The position numbers were made by a program, and so were the translations under genes. The notes beneath the pieces are model-generated. The model was not told the DNA's origin. It made no database searches and was given only the letters and a program-made list of their open reading frames with translations. A DNA stretch of 64,000 bases from Marinobacter sediminum (GTDB lineage Bacteria; Pseudomonadota; Gammaproteobacteria; Pseudomonadales; Oleiphilaceae), in assembly GCF_016820575.1 (NCBI RefSeq), contig NZ_JAEMQH010000002.1:989305-1053304 (forward strand). Reading direction: 5' to 3'. Positions 10,264 to 19,555 of the stretch are shown here, piece after piece. Position 1 is the first letter of the stretch. Every line of letters starts with the position of its first letter.

Positions 10264-10850
10264 AATTTTTAACGTCACTGGCACTCGCATTTTCCTTGGC
10301 TCTGCCGGCAGGCGCCGCATTCGCGAAAGCCTCTGAGGATTCGGAAAAACCCGTTCCGGAAACCCTCGGCTTTGTTGAATGGTTGGTCATGAACGACACC
10401 AGCGTGCGCCTAAAGGCCCGCCTGGACACAGGGGCCAAGACCTCGTCACTGCACGCAGTGAACGTGGAAGGTTTCAAAAAGGGCGAAGAAGAGTGGGTGA
10501 AGTTCCAGCTGCCGCTGGGAGACCATGAAGACCAGCCCAGCGAGGGCACTATTGAACACGAAGATGTCATCCTGGAATTCGAGCGCCCGGTACATCGGAC
10601 CGTGCTGATCAAGCGGAAGAGCGCGCCGTCGCAGCGCCGGTACGTGGTGAAAATGAACTTCTGCATTGCCGGTACCGTGCACGAAACCCAGTTTTCACTG
10701 ACCGACCGCGGCAACTTCAAATACCCTGTGCTACTGGGCCGTCGCTTCATGCGCGATGACAACATCCTCATCGACTCTGCCGACAGCTTCATCGCTGAGC
10801 GCGAGTGTGAATACAACACGCTTGAGGAAATTGCCGCCCAAGTGGACTAA
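10260..10850 (+). CDS. Retropepsin-like protease (PF05618, 'ATP-dependent zinc protease' family)
   Basis: A 196-residue secreted protein. It has a signal peptide (MKFLTSLALAFSLALPAGAAFA) and then a single aspartic-protease-like half domain with LDTGAKTSSLHA (Asp56). Further family blocks are VKFQLP, VKMNFCIAG, FSLTDRG and YPVLLGRRFMRDDNILID. The family is often labelled ATP-dependent zinc protease, but the D-T-G motif and overall pattern are those of retropepsins. The substrate is unknown; periplasmic location is inferred. Coupled to acpH by an ATGA overlap. Its stop codon interlocks with the stop of the convergent patatin gene. Confidence 0.83.
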   Translation: MKFLTSLALAFSLALPAGAAFAKASEDSEKPVPETLGFVEWLVMNDTSVRLKARLDTGAKTSSLHAVNVEGFKKGEEEWVKFQLPLGDHEDQPSEGTIEHEDVILEFERPVHRTVLIKRKSAPSQRRYVVKMNFCIAGTVHETQFSLTDRGNFKYPVLLGRRFMRDDNILIDSADSFIAERECEYNTLEEIAAQVD

Positions 10851-12406
10851 CAGGGCACGGAGGGGAGCGTCAGCCTGCGACGCTCTCCTTTGCTTTGCTC
10901 GCTACTATTTCGCGCTCCGCCATTTCGCTTCCCACCGCTGGGGCGCACACCGAATTCCTTCTGATCCAGCGATTCCAGGATGGAATCCAGTTCCTGGCCT
11001 ATCAGGGTGGCATTACGAATCATCGCCAGTTTAGGCCAGGTATTGCGCTTGCCCGCAAGCACGAGATTTTCGATTTCCTCCTCCCCGTGGTAACTGAACA
11101 GCACATTGCGCCAGTGGAAGTTCTTCTTCTCAAGGATAATATTCACATCGCCCGTATAGCTTTGATTCAGCACGCCGTGCGCCATCAAAATGGCCGGACT
11201 GATGAGTGAGACGCCGACCCGAGTCAGGTAGTGCTCCAGGCCACTGAGCAGATCCGTTGCTACATCGGTCATCATGGTATTGGTCATGGTTCGAATGCGT
11301 CGGCGTGTACGCAGCTTCGGATCGTCTACAAATGGCACGGCCACCGGATTAATCATACTGACGATGTAGTGATTGACCCCAAACAGCCGGGATAATCGCT
11401 TGGCCGGCAGGTCCTCGGCAAAGGAGCCGTCCACCCATTTTCGAGTAGGCAAATAGGGCTTGGGTTTGCCATCGGCACCGCGCGCATACAGAGTGACCGG
11501 TGGCACCACGCCCGGAACACTGCCAGACGCATCCATGGCCGAGCGGATATACACGTTTGGCGAGGTAATAGCATTCATCAAACGGGAATTCTGGTGTTTC
11601 TCAGCCGGCGCAATTGAGATATTGATGTAACGGCCAGTGTGCTCGTAGGCTTCCTGGAACGTCATTTGGTTGTCGATGCCATCCAATGCGCACTGTTTAA
11701 TCGACAGCGGCGAAACCCCGGGTTCCAGGCCCGCCAGTACCCTCAAAGGATTCAAGTGTATTGGCAAATCGTAGCGGTAGTCCCCGATGACACCTGATTT
11801 CAGTTCTTCGTTGGTGTACATCGCCAACAACCCCGACACCCAGGCACCGGCACTGGCCCCCGAAATCACGTTCGGCAGCAGATCCTGCTCAATAAGCGTT
11901 TGCACGACACCATGGTGGGAATAGATCAGGCCGGCACCGCCACTGAGCATGAGTGCGGAGCGGCCGTAGCAGTGGCTAGCCCGGCGGAAGAAATCAACTT
12001 TATCCTGCAGTGAAATCTTGTTCGAGGGCGAGCGGGCAACCACCCAGAGGGCATCGGCAATGGCTGTGACGTAGTCGTCAATCAGGCATTTGGTACCTGT
12101 CATCGCCCGGTCGTAGAGAATCGGGCGGCCGATGCCGCTCATGTTGCCATGAATGCCTTCGTTCAGGGCGTACAGCAGTTCTTCGTGATTCTTGTCGTTG
12201 AGGAGAGTGACCAGTTGCTCATAGCGAGCCCGGATATCGAGGAAATCGTAGAACTCTGAAGCATCGTTCTGGCGCCAGGCCTCCGCGCCAGAGAGGTTAT
12301 CGAGGGCCAAAGCAGCGCCGTACCAATCCTGAAAGTTGGTAGCGGTTCGTAAGCACTGTCGCAATTCCTGCAGGCTGAATCCGTTCTGCTTCTTCAAGGA
12401 CATCAT
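10847..12406 (-). CDS. Patatin-like phospholipase with N-terminal DUF3336
   Basis: A 519-residue acyl hydrolase. The N-terminal region (about 1-140) matches DUF3336 seen in yeast TGL3/4/5-type lipases and bacterial relatives. The patatin domain starts at ALMLSGGAGLIYSHHG (oxyanion glycines), has the nucleophile in GASAG (about residue 186), and the catalytic Asp in WVDGSFAED (about 326). It would cleave acyl chains from glycerolipids. The C-terminal 35 residues are low complexity and basic (KRNGGARNSSEQSKGERRRL), and this tail is encoded across the hairpin terminator of the opposite strand. The stop CTA/TAG overlaps the TAA of the convergent protease gene. Confidence 0.88.
   Translation of the reverse strand: MMSLKKQNGFSLQELRQCLRTATNFQDWYGAALALDNLSGAEAWRQNDASEFYDFLDIRARYEQLVTLLNDKNHEELLYALNEGIHGNMSGIGRPILYDRAMTGTKCLIDDYVTAIADALWVVARSPSNKISLQDKVDFFRRASHCYGRSALMLSGGAGLIYSHHGVVQTLIEQDLLPNVISGASAGAWVSGLLAMYTNEELKSGVIGDYRYDLPIHLNPLRVLAGLEPGVSPLSIKQCALDGIDNQMTFQEAYEHTGRYINISIAPAEKHQNSRLMNAITSPNVYIRSAMDASGSVPGVVPPVTLYARGADGKPKPYLPTRKWVDGSFAEDLPAKRLSRLFGVNHYIVSMINPVAVPFVDDPKLRTRRRIRTMTNTMMTDVATDLLSGLEHYLTRVGVSLISPAILMAHGVLNQSYTGDVNIILEKKNFHWRNVLFSYHGEEEIENLVLAGKRNTWPKLAMIRNATLIGQELDSILESLDQKEFGVRPSGGKRNGGARNSSEQSKGERRRLTLPSVPC
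10865..10895 (+). terminator. Rho-independent terminator for the acpH/protease transcript
   Basis: Arms GAGCGTC (10865-10871) and GACGCTC (10879-10885) around a 7-nt loop, followed on the plus strand by TCCTTTGCTTTGC. It lies inside the 3' coding end of the convergent patatin gene, 15 nt after the protease stop. Confidence 0.6.
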
Positions 12407-12518
12407 CGGTTAATACCGTTGTCCTATGCCGAGAAATTCACATTTAGATCAACGCATTGTCGTATTTTTAGGATTCGCGTTGTCTACCCGGTCCCTCCGG
12501 ATTCTTGAAGTATGGCCC

Positions 12519-13265
12519 TCAATGTTTACTACTGCCAGTTAATGAAGCCTTACCCAGTGCCCGGCCAAGCTGAGCGAAATAGTCGCCGAAGGCCTGAGCG
12601 ACCTGATCACGCTGCTCACCTTCGGGATACAGCCCAAGCTGGGCCTCCGGGGACGAACGGGTGCCTCTGACCAGAAAGCTGTTATAGGGCGCGCTGTCTT
12701 CAATGAAAGCTTCAAAGGCGCGGGCACACATTTCCTCTGGCCGTGCCCAATAAAGAACCTGCTGCTCTCTATCCACTTTTTGCGATGACCGGAACAGCTC
12801 GCTCGGCTGGGTGCCGTCTTTGCTCAGTAAAATGGCCTCAAAGCATCGGAAAAGCAGGGAGGTGAGTGAGTGTGACTTATAGGCCTGGCTATCAAGCCAC
12901 AGTGAGCTGGCAAAGGCCTGGCGACTCGGCTGCACAAAGACTTTGCCGGCAATGTAGTGGTCAAAGGCGTGAAACCATTCGTGGGCCAGGCTACCTGCGC
13001 CTGCGTTCTTGGCCAGCGCCAATTGCCGGGTGGCAGGAATGTAGTGGGCACACACGCCAAGCTGACCGCCAATGCCATATTGCAGGCCCAACGAGCTTTT
13101 TAGCGAGATGACTTCTTCAGGCACATGAAGGGTATTCATCAGGGTAATCAGGGCATCATGAAACCGCACCGCGGCCCGGTCACGCTCTGCTTCGGTAACC
13201 CATCGCCCGATTTCAATGCTCCGGAAATCGTACCGGCGTCGGATGTGCACAAATGAAACGGTCAC
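12519..13265 (-). CDS. CLCA_X/LPD1-like zincin-type protein
   Basis: A 248-residue soluble protein. A zinc-protease-like motif H-E-W-F-H in LAHEWFHAFDHYI (about residues 92-104) is preceded by a small-residue stretch (AGAGSL) and followed by ARPEEMCARAFEAFIED. The downstream glutamates could supply the third metal ligand. This arrangement is like the LPD1 domains found in large polyvalent proteins and the 'CLCA_X family' of Pseudomonas and Marinobacter. There is no signal peptide, so a cytoplasmic site is expected. Peptidase activity is inferred from the motif only. It lies 84 nt downstream of the mechanosensitive channel gene on the same strand and may be co-transcribed. Confidence 0.6.
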   Translation of the reverse strand: MTVSFVHIRRRYDFRSIEIGRWVTEAERDRAAVRFHDALITLMNTLHVPEEVISLKSSLGLQYGIGGQLGVCAHYIPATRQLALAKNAGAGSLAHEWFHAFDHYIAGKVFVQPSRQAFASSLWLDSQAYKSHSLTSLLFRCFEAILLSKDGTQPSELFRSSQKVDREQQVLYWARPEEMCARAFEAFIEDSAPYNSFLVRGTRSSPEAQLGLYPEGEQRDQVAQAFGDYFAQLGRALGKASLTGSSKH

Positions 13266-13349
13266 TAACTACCTCAGGCCAGATACTGTATGAATAGCCA
13301 GTATGGTAGAGAAGGGGCAGGGCCGTTGCAATGGATGTCGGAACGGATT

Positions 13350-16073
13350 TTACTCGGGTTGGCCAGTCTCCTTGCGCACGGGTTCCGTTCGGATGTGAAT
13401 ATCCCGTTGCGGGAAGGGGATTTGGATGCCCGCTTCTTCCAGTGTGCGGGTGATGGCCGAGTGCAGTTCATGGGACAGCGGCATGAAATCCAACAAATCC
13501 CGAACAAACACGCGCACCTCGAAATCGATTTTACTGTCACCCAGCTCAACGCAGAACACCGCCGGTGCAGGCTCTTCAACAACCCGTTCGTTTTCGACGG
13601 CTACCTGGTACAGCAACTCCTGAACCTTATCGACATCGGAGCCATAGGCAACGCCCACGCGAATGATCACCCGGGTGATGGGGTCGGACAAGGTCCAGTT
13701 GGTTAAATCCTGGGTGACGAAGGTTTTGTTGGGAATGATCTGCTCTTTGCGATCCCAATCCACCAGGGTGGTTGCCCGAATGCGAATGCGCGAAACCGTG
13801 CCGGTAATGCCGCCAATGGTGACCGTATCTCCAACCCGGATCGGGCGCTCGAACAGCAGAATAATCCCCGAAACAAAGTTGGCGACAATCTCCTGCAGAC
13901 CAAAGCCGAGGCCAACACCCAGGGCGGCCACCAACCATTGCAGTTTGGACCATTGGAAGCCGAGCCCGGCAAGCGCGGCGGCAATGCCGATCAAGACGAT
14001 GGTGTAGGTGGCCAGCGTGGTGATGGCGTAACCCACACCCGGCTCCAGGTTTAGCCGGCTCAGGAACACCACTTCCATAGTGCCCGGCAGGTTACGGGCC
14101 GCCAGAACCGTGCCAACGCCGATGGCCAGGGCAATCATCAGGTCGCCGAGATTGATTGGAACCGGGCTTTCACCTTCAATCCCGGTGCTGATCGTCCATA
14201 GGGTTATCTCATCGAAGATTCCCAGTGCGGGAAAAACGTTGTCCCACAGCGCCCAAAGCCCGGCGGCGGCCAAAATCAGCGAGAAAATCTTCAGCACGGT
14301 TTCACTTTGCTGGCTGATGTCATCGATATCCCGCTGGGGCATTTCGTAGTTCATCGGCACGCCTTCGCCTGAGGTTTCCGCGGCTTCGCGGGTTTCGGCG
14401 ATCTTGCGCTCCGCTTCCCGGTTCTCGATGACGCGCTTGAGGGTCATCCGGCGCTCCCGAACGGTAAGACTGCGCAAACCCAGGTAATGCAGCAGGATGA
14501 CGCACGCCAGCCAGCACAGACTGATGAACATCAGCCCCTCAAAACGTACTGCAGTGTAGTGGTAGCCCCAGAGTGAAATGAAGGCCAGAATGAGCGGCAT
14601 GGCGACCGCGAACCCATGAAGAAGCTTGAGTATTTTTCGGTTGGGCTGGTCCTTGCGCACCGCCGACATAAAGCGCTGGGCAAAGAAAGCGAGGGCGATT
14701 GACGCTATCGCAAACAGCAGTCGCCCCAGGCTGTCGCTGAATGCGGCGCCCTTGGTGGTGGTCATCGTTGGCATCACCACAATGATCGGGATGAGCACGG
14801 CCAGCAACATCGGGATCTGTTTACGAAGCACCCTCAGCGTATTTGATTTCCACTGGAAGTGACGCTCACCCAAGCCCTTGTTGTAGGCCACGGTGTAGAT
14901 GCCCCGCAGAAGGAATGCCACAAATGCCGCGTTGGAAAGACCACGGGAAAGCGCGTGCAAGAACCGGTTACCGCCCTCCAGGGCCAAATGCCCGATGGTC
15001 AGCGTAATCACACCCGGCAAGGCCAGCAACAAACTGTATATGAGCGCAGAAAACGTAAATTGCCAACGATCCCGGCGCACATTGCCAACGTGGTAGCCGG
15101 TGTCGACGAGCGCCTTACGAAGCGCTCGGCGGCGGATCGCCATGATCAGCAGTAGGGCGGTTAGCAGGCTCATGAGGGGCCAGTTCTCATCGATCGATAC
15201 AGAAACAGCTTCCTTCAAAGACTCCCATTTAAAGCCAGAGACAAACCAGGCAAGCCCGCGATAGACCTCACTGAAAATGGTCAGATCGACTCTTTCCGTG
15301 CTGGGCAGCCAAAACAGCCTTTGCTGGAGCAGTGTTTGATAGGCTTCAAGCCGGTCCTGGAGCTGAATGACAATGTTGTAGTACTCGTTCAGCACCTCAA
15401 TATGCTTGGTGACCGTGCTGTGTAATTGCCGAAGAAGCTGCGCACGCTTCACTGCGAGCCTTCCACGGGCATCGTCGTCGGGTTCAATCACCGCTTCAAA
15501 CTCTTCCAGCCGCAACTGTTCTTCACGCGCCGCCGACAATTGTGCGGTGATACCTTTGGTGAGCCCGGCGGCTATGGTCTGGTCTCGCAAACGCTCGAGC
15601 CGCTGTCGCAGCAGATTCGCGTAGTCATCTGTCAGATTCAGTCCGGCGCGCTCCAGGCGGAGCTCAAAACTTTCGTACTCGTTATTCAGACGATTCAACA
15701 GCGACTCGGCGTAGTCCAGCCTTTGTTCACTCAGGCTGAGGGCATGTTGCCGGCCGTCGAGCGCATCCCGCAGTTTTTGAATCTGTTGCTGAATATCGGC
15801 GGTTTTTGGCGTTGGCAGAGTGCTTTTCAGAGGTTCATCTGGTGCTTCTATTTCAGGTTTTACCGGCTCGAGCTGCGGCTCCGGCTCTTCTTCTGCCTCG
15901 TCTTCTGAGGTCTCAGCCTTTGCGTCTTCATCTTCCGCCGGTGGGAATCGTTCGGTTTCGGTCTGTACGGGCGGGAGCAAGTCATCGAGTGCGGCCAATG
16001 TGGTGTCAGCATGGCTCGACCCTGTGACAAGGACTAGCGCGAAAAAGATGGTCTGAAGAAAAGGGCTTTTCAT
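13350..16073 (-). CDS. Large MscS-family mechanosensitive channel (MscK/MscM type)
   Basis: A 907-residue inner-membrane protein from the ATG at 16073. This start is chosen because it places a signal peptide (MKSPFLQTIFFALVLVTGSSHA) at the N-terminus; an upstream in-frame ATG at 16133 would hide it. Next come an acidic low-complexity stretch (about 35-75), a long periplasmic coiled coil (about 90-290), and about ten membrane spans. The MscS pore and vestibule are at the C-terminus (GLGFGLQEIVANFVSGIILL, RPIRVGDTVTIGG, IPNKTF). It releases solutes on hypo-osmotic shock. It is shorter than E. coli MscK/MscM (about 1,100). The acidic segment is unusual and may be a salt adaptation. Confidence 0.9.
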   Translation of the reverse strand: MKSPFLQTIFFALVLVTGSSHADTTLAALDDLLPPVQTETERFPPAEDEDAKAETSEDEAEEEPEPQLEPVKPEIEAPDEPLKSTLPTPKTADIQQQIQKLRDALDGRQHALSLSEQRLDYAESLLNRLNNEYESFELRLERAGLNLTDDYANLLRQRLERLRDQTIAAGLTKGITAQLSAAREEQLRLEEFEAVIEPDDDARGRLAVKRAQLLRQLHSTVTKHIEVLNEYYNIVIQLQDRLEAYQTLLQQRLFWLPSTERVDLTIFSEVYRGLAWFVSGFKWESLKEAVSVSIDENWPLMSLLTALLLIMAIRRRALRKALVDTGYHVGNVRRDRWQFTFSALIYSLLLALPGVITLTIGHLALEGGNRFLHALSRGLSNAAFVAFLLRGIYTVAYNKGLGERHFQWKSNTLRVLRKQIPMLLAVLIPIIVVMPTMTTTKGAAFSDSLGRLLFAIASIALAFFAQRFMSAVRKDQPNRKILKLLHGFAVAMPLILAFISLWGYHYTAVRFEGLMFISLCWLACVILLHYLGLRSLTVRERRMTLKRVIENREAERKIAETREAAETSGEGVPMNYEMPQRDIDDISQQSETVLKIFSLILAAAGLWALWDNVFPALGIFDEITLWTISTGIEGESPVPINLGDLMIALAIGVGTVLAARNLPGTMEVVFLSRLNLEPGVGYAITTLATYTIVLIGIAAALAGLGFQWSKLQWLVAALGVGLGFGLQEIVANFVSGIILLFERPIRVGDTVTIGGITGTVSRIRIRATTLVDWDRKEQIIPNKTFVTQDLTNWTLSDPITRVIIRVGVAYGSDVDKVQELLYQVAVENERVVEEPAPAVFCVELGDSKIDFEVRVFVRDLLDFMPLSHELHSAITRTLEEAGIQIPFPQRDIHIRTEPVRKETGQPE

Positions 16074-16299
16074 CTTGGCGAGATAATCTCGGGCGGATTT
16101 TCTACAGTCTAGCGGAATCAGCAGTGGGGCCAAATTGGCAAAACGTAATGCCCGCTCCCCATGAAGTTCCGTGGCCGTTATCAGTTGTGAACTTCGGCCC
16201 GAACTGGGGGATCGCGATGTGAGACTTTCTTCGGGAACTCTTGCGGCAGAAAACCACCCGTGCGGGCGGCATTGGAAGGCTAGTTAACGGCGGGAGCAA

Positions 16300-16332
16300 A
16301 GCGGGGAAGGAAGGCAGACTTCTTTCCCCGCT
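16300..16332 (-). terminator. Long hairpin downstream of the 74-residue gene
   Basis: A 14-bp stem with one GU pair: left arm 16300-16313 (AGCGGGGAAGGAAG) and right arm 16319-16332, loop GCAGA. It sits just past the stop of the minus-strand small gene. The T-run after the stem is short on both strands, so efficiency is uncertain. Confidence 0.5.
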
Positions 16333-16341
16333 TTCTGATAA

Positions 16342-16566
16342 TCAGGCTTTTTGCAGATCTCTCAGCCTTGCCTGTTCATCCAGGTGCGCCAGGTTCTTGT
16401 CCTGCCAAGCCTCTTCGGCACCATGAACGAACGGTGGCCAGGTGCGCGGATCGTTCGACAACTTATCAATGCCAATCTCTTTGGCCGCCTCGGCAATCGT
16501 TTCGTTGACGTTCAGTCCTTGCTGCCAGCATTTGGCACCAAAATATTGTCCTTTTCTTTCGCTCAT
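16342..16566 (-). CDS. Small conserved-looking protein of unknown function
   Basis: A 74-residue soluble protein beginning MSERKGQYFGAKCWQQG. I do not recognise the family. It is charged and rich in tryptophan for its size (W at three positions), with a predicted helical middle (NVNETIAEAAKEIGI) and a helical C-terminus (HLDEQARLRDLQK). It has no signal peptide or membrane span. AAAGGCAG precedes the ATG, and a strong hairpin follows the stop, which together support a real monocistronic gene. Confidence 0.6.
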   Translation of the reverse strand: MSERKGQYFGAKCWQQGLNVNETIAEAAKEIGIDKLSNDPRTWPPFVHGAEEAWQDKNLAHLDEQARLRDLQKA

Positions 16567-16753
16567 CGTGTTCTGCCTTTTTCAAATGTGCACCGAACCC
16601 TAGTGCAACTTCTAGGCTCCTGCCATCCGTGATTTCTCGGAGCTATCAACTTCAGACTAGTCGCTGCGTCAGCGGTTTTATCCGGCTCGCCACTCATTTT
16701 AGGAAAAACCTAATGTTACGATTTTGCTAGCCGTCAAGGATTCAAAGAGCCTA

Positions 16754-16772
16754 TGAAGTAGGGAATACTTCA
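16754..16772. repeat. 7-bp inverted repeat in the chemoreceptor leader
   Basis: TGAAGTA-GGGAA-TACTTCA, a perfect dyad about 45 nt before the chemoreceptor start. It could be an operator or a leader hairpin; no regulator is recognised for it. Confidence 0.35.
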
Positions 16773-16815
16773 GTAGTGGGTCAGACTTAAACCAATTAAA
16801 AAACGGGGAATACCG

Positions 16816-18741
16816 ATGTCTATCCGTAAGCTTTTCATTGCCTCTGTATCCGCTTTGCTTCTGGTTATCACCATTGTGGCCAGCGTTATGGTTGCCATGG
16901 ATTCCGAAACGACGATTACGACGGAGGTTCTGGAAAAGCGGGATGACCTAACAGATGAGATTGAAAGTCTGCTGACGGTGACGGACAACTTGATGTCCAA
17001 GCGCGTCGAAAATTCTTTGAATTTGTTGACAGAGAGAGGCAATCGGCTGGGTACACCCCGAATTGAGGGCCGCCAGTCTGTCGGTGGCACTGACGCGCCA
17101 GCGCTGTATCTGGGCGATGAGTTGATCAACAACAATTTCGATCTGGTCGACAGCGTGACCCAGGTCATGGGCGGCACCGCCACCCTGTTTGTCCGTGATG
17201 GAGGAGAATTTATCCGGGTCTCCACCAATGTGAAGAAGTCCGACGGCTCCCGCGCCATTGGAACAAAGCTCAACATGAATGGTGGCGCAGGCAAGGCAAT
17301 CAGCAGAGGTGAGGCATTCTTTGGCCAGGTGGATATCCTTGGCAATCCTTACCTTACCGCTTACAGCCCGATTCGCAATTCGGCCGGAAACATCATGGGT
17401 ATCTGGTACGTTGGTTATTCCGCTGACCTGACAGAGCTCGTGGACTCAATTACCAGCAGTGCACTTTTGGAAAATGGATTTGCTGCTCTTATTGATGATC
17501 GCGGCCGCCTGCGCATGCACTCCGATAACATCAAAACAGAGGCCCTTGAAAACATTCTGGAAAACGAAAGCGAAGAGTGGCATTTGCATCGAGCCGATTT
17601 TGAACCCTGGGGGTACGAAATCGTTACAGGCTATTCCGACAGCGAAGTCTCAGGCATGGTTGCAGCGAAAACAGGAAGTGCGGTGCTGGCCATTGCTATC
17701 GGCGGTCTGATCCTCGTTATTGCACTGAGTTTCCTCACTCAGATTGTGGTGGCCAGACCTCTTGACCAAATGATTTCAACAATCGAGGGGATTTCAGAAG
17801 GCGAGGGAGATCTTACCGTTCGCTTTAACTGGGATTCCAAAAACGAGCTGGGCCGCATGGCTGCCGGCTTTGACAGCCTTCTGGATCGACTTCAAGCAAC
17901 GATATCCGATACGAAAGGTTCGTCAAAGAGCCTGTTGCAGTCAGCTGAAAAGCTCAAAGGAATCGCTTCCGATAGCGCATCGGTTGTCTCTCAGCAGACG
18001 GAGGAGACCGAGCAGGTTGCCACCGCAATGAACGAAATGGCCGCAACAGCGCAGTCAGTGGCCGAAAGCTCAGCCCGGGCTGAGAGCATTGCCAAAGATG
18101 CTGATTCGCTTGCGGAAGATGGTCAGGCTCTGATCGATAAGACCACCCATACAATTCAGCGCCAGCTCGATAACAACCAAACCTCCGTCAAAACAAGCGC
18201 CTCATTGCAAAGTGCCTCCGAGAATATTGGGAGTATTCTGTCTGTGATCGAAAACATTGCTGAGCAGACCAATCTATTGGCCCTGAACGCGGCCATTGAG
18301 GCGGCCCGGGCAGGTGAGCACGGCCGAGGCTTCGCCGTGGTGTCTGATGAGGTTCGGCAACTGGCCAGCAGAACTCAGGCTTCGATCAAGGAAATTCAAG
18401 ACCAAATCCATCAACTTCAGGACGGTGTCGTAGGTGTTTCCGACGTCATCAACAGAGGAAGTGAGCTGGCAACAGAAGCCAGCGAAATGATCAAAGAAAC
18501 TGGGGTCGCCATTCAAAATTTACGGGACAGTGTACGGAACATTCGAGACACCAATATCGAAATGGCGAGTGCCGCCGAGCAACAGAGCCAGGTGTCTGAA
18601 GACATCAATCAACGTCTCGAGCACATTCGAAGGATGGCGTCGAATAGTCACCAAAATTCTGCGGCTACCAGTGATGCAGCTGAAACGCTGCAGCAGCTTG
18701 CCGATGAGCTTCAAGCCCAGTTGCAGCATTACAAAGCGTGA
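16816..18741 (+). CDS. Methyl-accepting chemotaxis protein with Cache_3-Cache_2 sensor
   Basis: A complete 641-residue receptor. It has an N-terminal membrane span (about 10-30) and a periplasmic Cache_3-Cache_2-like domain. Recognisable blocks are [35 protein letters not shown] and [11 protein letters not shown] second span lies near 290-312, then HAMP ([19 protein letters not shown]) and the signalling domain with tip [19 protein letters not shown] (about 481-499). Cache_3 receptors usually bind small carboxylates or similar metabolites, but the ligand is not evident. GGGGAAT precedes the ATG. There are no chemotaxis genes beside it. The C-terminus lacks a CheR pentapeptide. Confidence 0.95.
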   Translation: MSIRKLFIASVSALLLVITIVASVMVAMDSETTITTEVLEKRDDLTDEIESLLTVTDNLMSKRVENSLNLLTERGNRLGTPRIEGRQSVGGTDAPALYLGDELINNNFDLVDSVTQVMGGTATLFVRDGGEFIRVSTNVKKSDGSRAIGTKLNMNGGAGKAISRGEAFFGQVDILGNPYLTAYSPIRNSAGNIMGIWYVGYSADLTELVDSITSSALLENGFAALIDDRGRLRMHSDNIKTEALENILENESEEWHLHRADFEPWGYEIVTGYSDSEVSGMVAAKTGSAVLAIAIGGLILVIALSFLTQIVVARPLDQMISTIEGISEGEGDLTVRFNWDSKNELGRMAAGFDSLLDRLQATISDTKGSSKSLLQSAEKLKGIASDSASVVSQQTEETEQVATAMNEMAATAQSVAESSARAESIAKDADSLAEDGQALIDKTTHTIQRQLDNNQTSVKTSASLQSASENIGSILSVIENIAEQTNLLALNAAIEAARAGEHGRGFAVVSDEVRQLASRTQASIKEIQDQIHQLQDGVVGVSDVINRGSELATEASEMIKETGVAIQNLRDSVRNIRDTNIEMASAAEQQSQVSEDINQRLEHIRRMASNSHQNSAATSDAAETLQQLADELQAQLQHYKA

Positions 18742-19124
18742 CCTGGGAAAAGCACCAAGCAGTTCTCAATACGGCGTTCTCTTGATGATTGTTCGCTACC
18801 TTGGCCGGGTCGCCAAGGTAGCGAACGGAAGATAATTCATAGTTACTGGGCGAGAGCGGCATTCACAGGAATCCAATAAGCCCTTAGCTTCACCATACAA
18901 TATTTAACATAATATACATTATGCGCAGTGCAGGATCTTAATCAGGACGATAGTAACGGTTATTGCATACGCGTGGAGCAGCCATCCTTTCGTATAATAA
19001 GCACACTATCGAAACGGGCCTCATTCTTTAACAAGAGGCACAAAACTGTTCTTCCAACACGACAGTCCTTCTGAGTTTTGAGAAGTGGATCCGAACGGAA
19101 GAACCAATGGAGGTTAACCAAGCT
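18742..19124. other. Gene-poor, AT-rich intergenic stretch with dyads
   Basis: No convincing gene. It contains the perfect 15-bp hairpin at 18791-18826 and an AT-rich dyad at 18908-18923 (CATAAT-ATAC-ATTATG). Promoter-like A+T-rich DNA lies around 18895-18925, ahead of the small membrane protein at 19125. Base composition is lower in GC than the flanking genes. Confidence 0.5.
18791..18826. repeat. Perfect 15-bp inverted repeat
   Basis: GTTCGCTACCTTGGC and its reverse complement around CGGGTC. It lies 50 nt after the chemoreceptor stop, but no T-run follows on either strand, so it is not a standard intrinsic terminator. It could be an RNA 3'-end stabiliser, a repeated extragenic palindrome or a protein site. 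Confidence 0.75.
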
Positions 19125-19259
19125 ATGAATCTTATTCCTGTAATTACCCTGTTCGGCGGCCTGACAGCATTCTTTACTCTGGCCGTTACACTGAGATTCG
19201 CACTTGCCAAATCTCAGGCAGTCGAGACTCAAAACGACAACCAGCTCGCTGGCTCGTAA
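19125..19259 (+). CDS. Small single-span membrane protein
   Basis: A 44-residue frame, MNLIPVITLFGGLTAFFTLAV..., with one hydrophobic helix (about residues 3-22), then TLRFALAKSQ and a polar tail. The ATG at 19125 is preceded by GGAGG (11 nt away). An in-frame ATG at 19107 gives 50 residues. I do not recognise a family. Support is the ribosome binding site, the membrane helix and the AT-rich promoter-like DNA upstream; there is no homology evidence. Confidence 0.45.
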   Translation: MNLIPVITLFGGLTAFFTLAVTLRFALAKSQAVETQNDNQLAGS

Positions 19260-19527
19260 TTAGTTCGATGCAAAACGTCGCACCCGGTTGAGATTCTCAG
19301 CCGGGCTGCTCCTTCAGCTCTTATCCTGCCGTACGAAAATCCTGAAACTTCATCCCCAGTGTATTGCGGTCAAATCGAACCGCCAACCTCTGAGCTTCAA
19401 CGAGCTCTGATCTTACTATCCGACCCGAAGCGCTGACATAGGCATTGAGCTAATGCCTGGAATCGTTCTATCTGTCGTTTAATTGAAACCAGGGCCACGT
19501 TAGTTACACGTCGAGGTTATTCCGGTA

Positions 19528-19550
19528 ATATCCTGATTTTACGAGGATAT
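19528..19550. repeat. 7-bp inverted repeat upstream of the recombinase
   Basis: ATATCCT-GATTTTACG-AGGATAT. Its centre is about 30 bp from the centre of the next palindrome, close to three helical turns, which would place both on one DNA face. Confidence 0.5.
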
Positions 19551-19555
19551 AGCCG

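Noticed and set aside
18791-18826. Intrinsic terminator of the chemoreceptor gene
   Set aside because: The stem is strong but no T-run follows on either strand, so it is recorded as a repeat.
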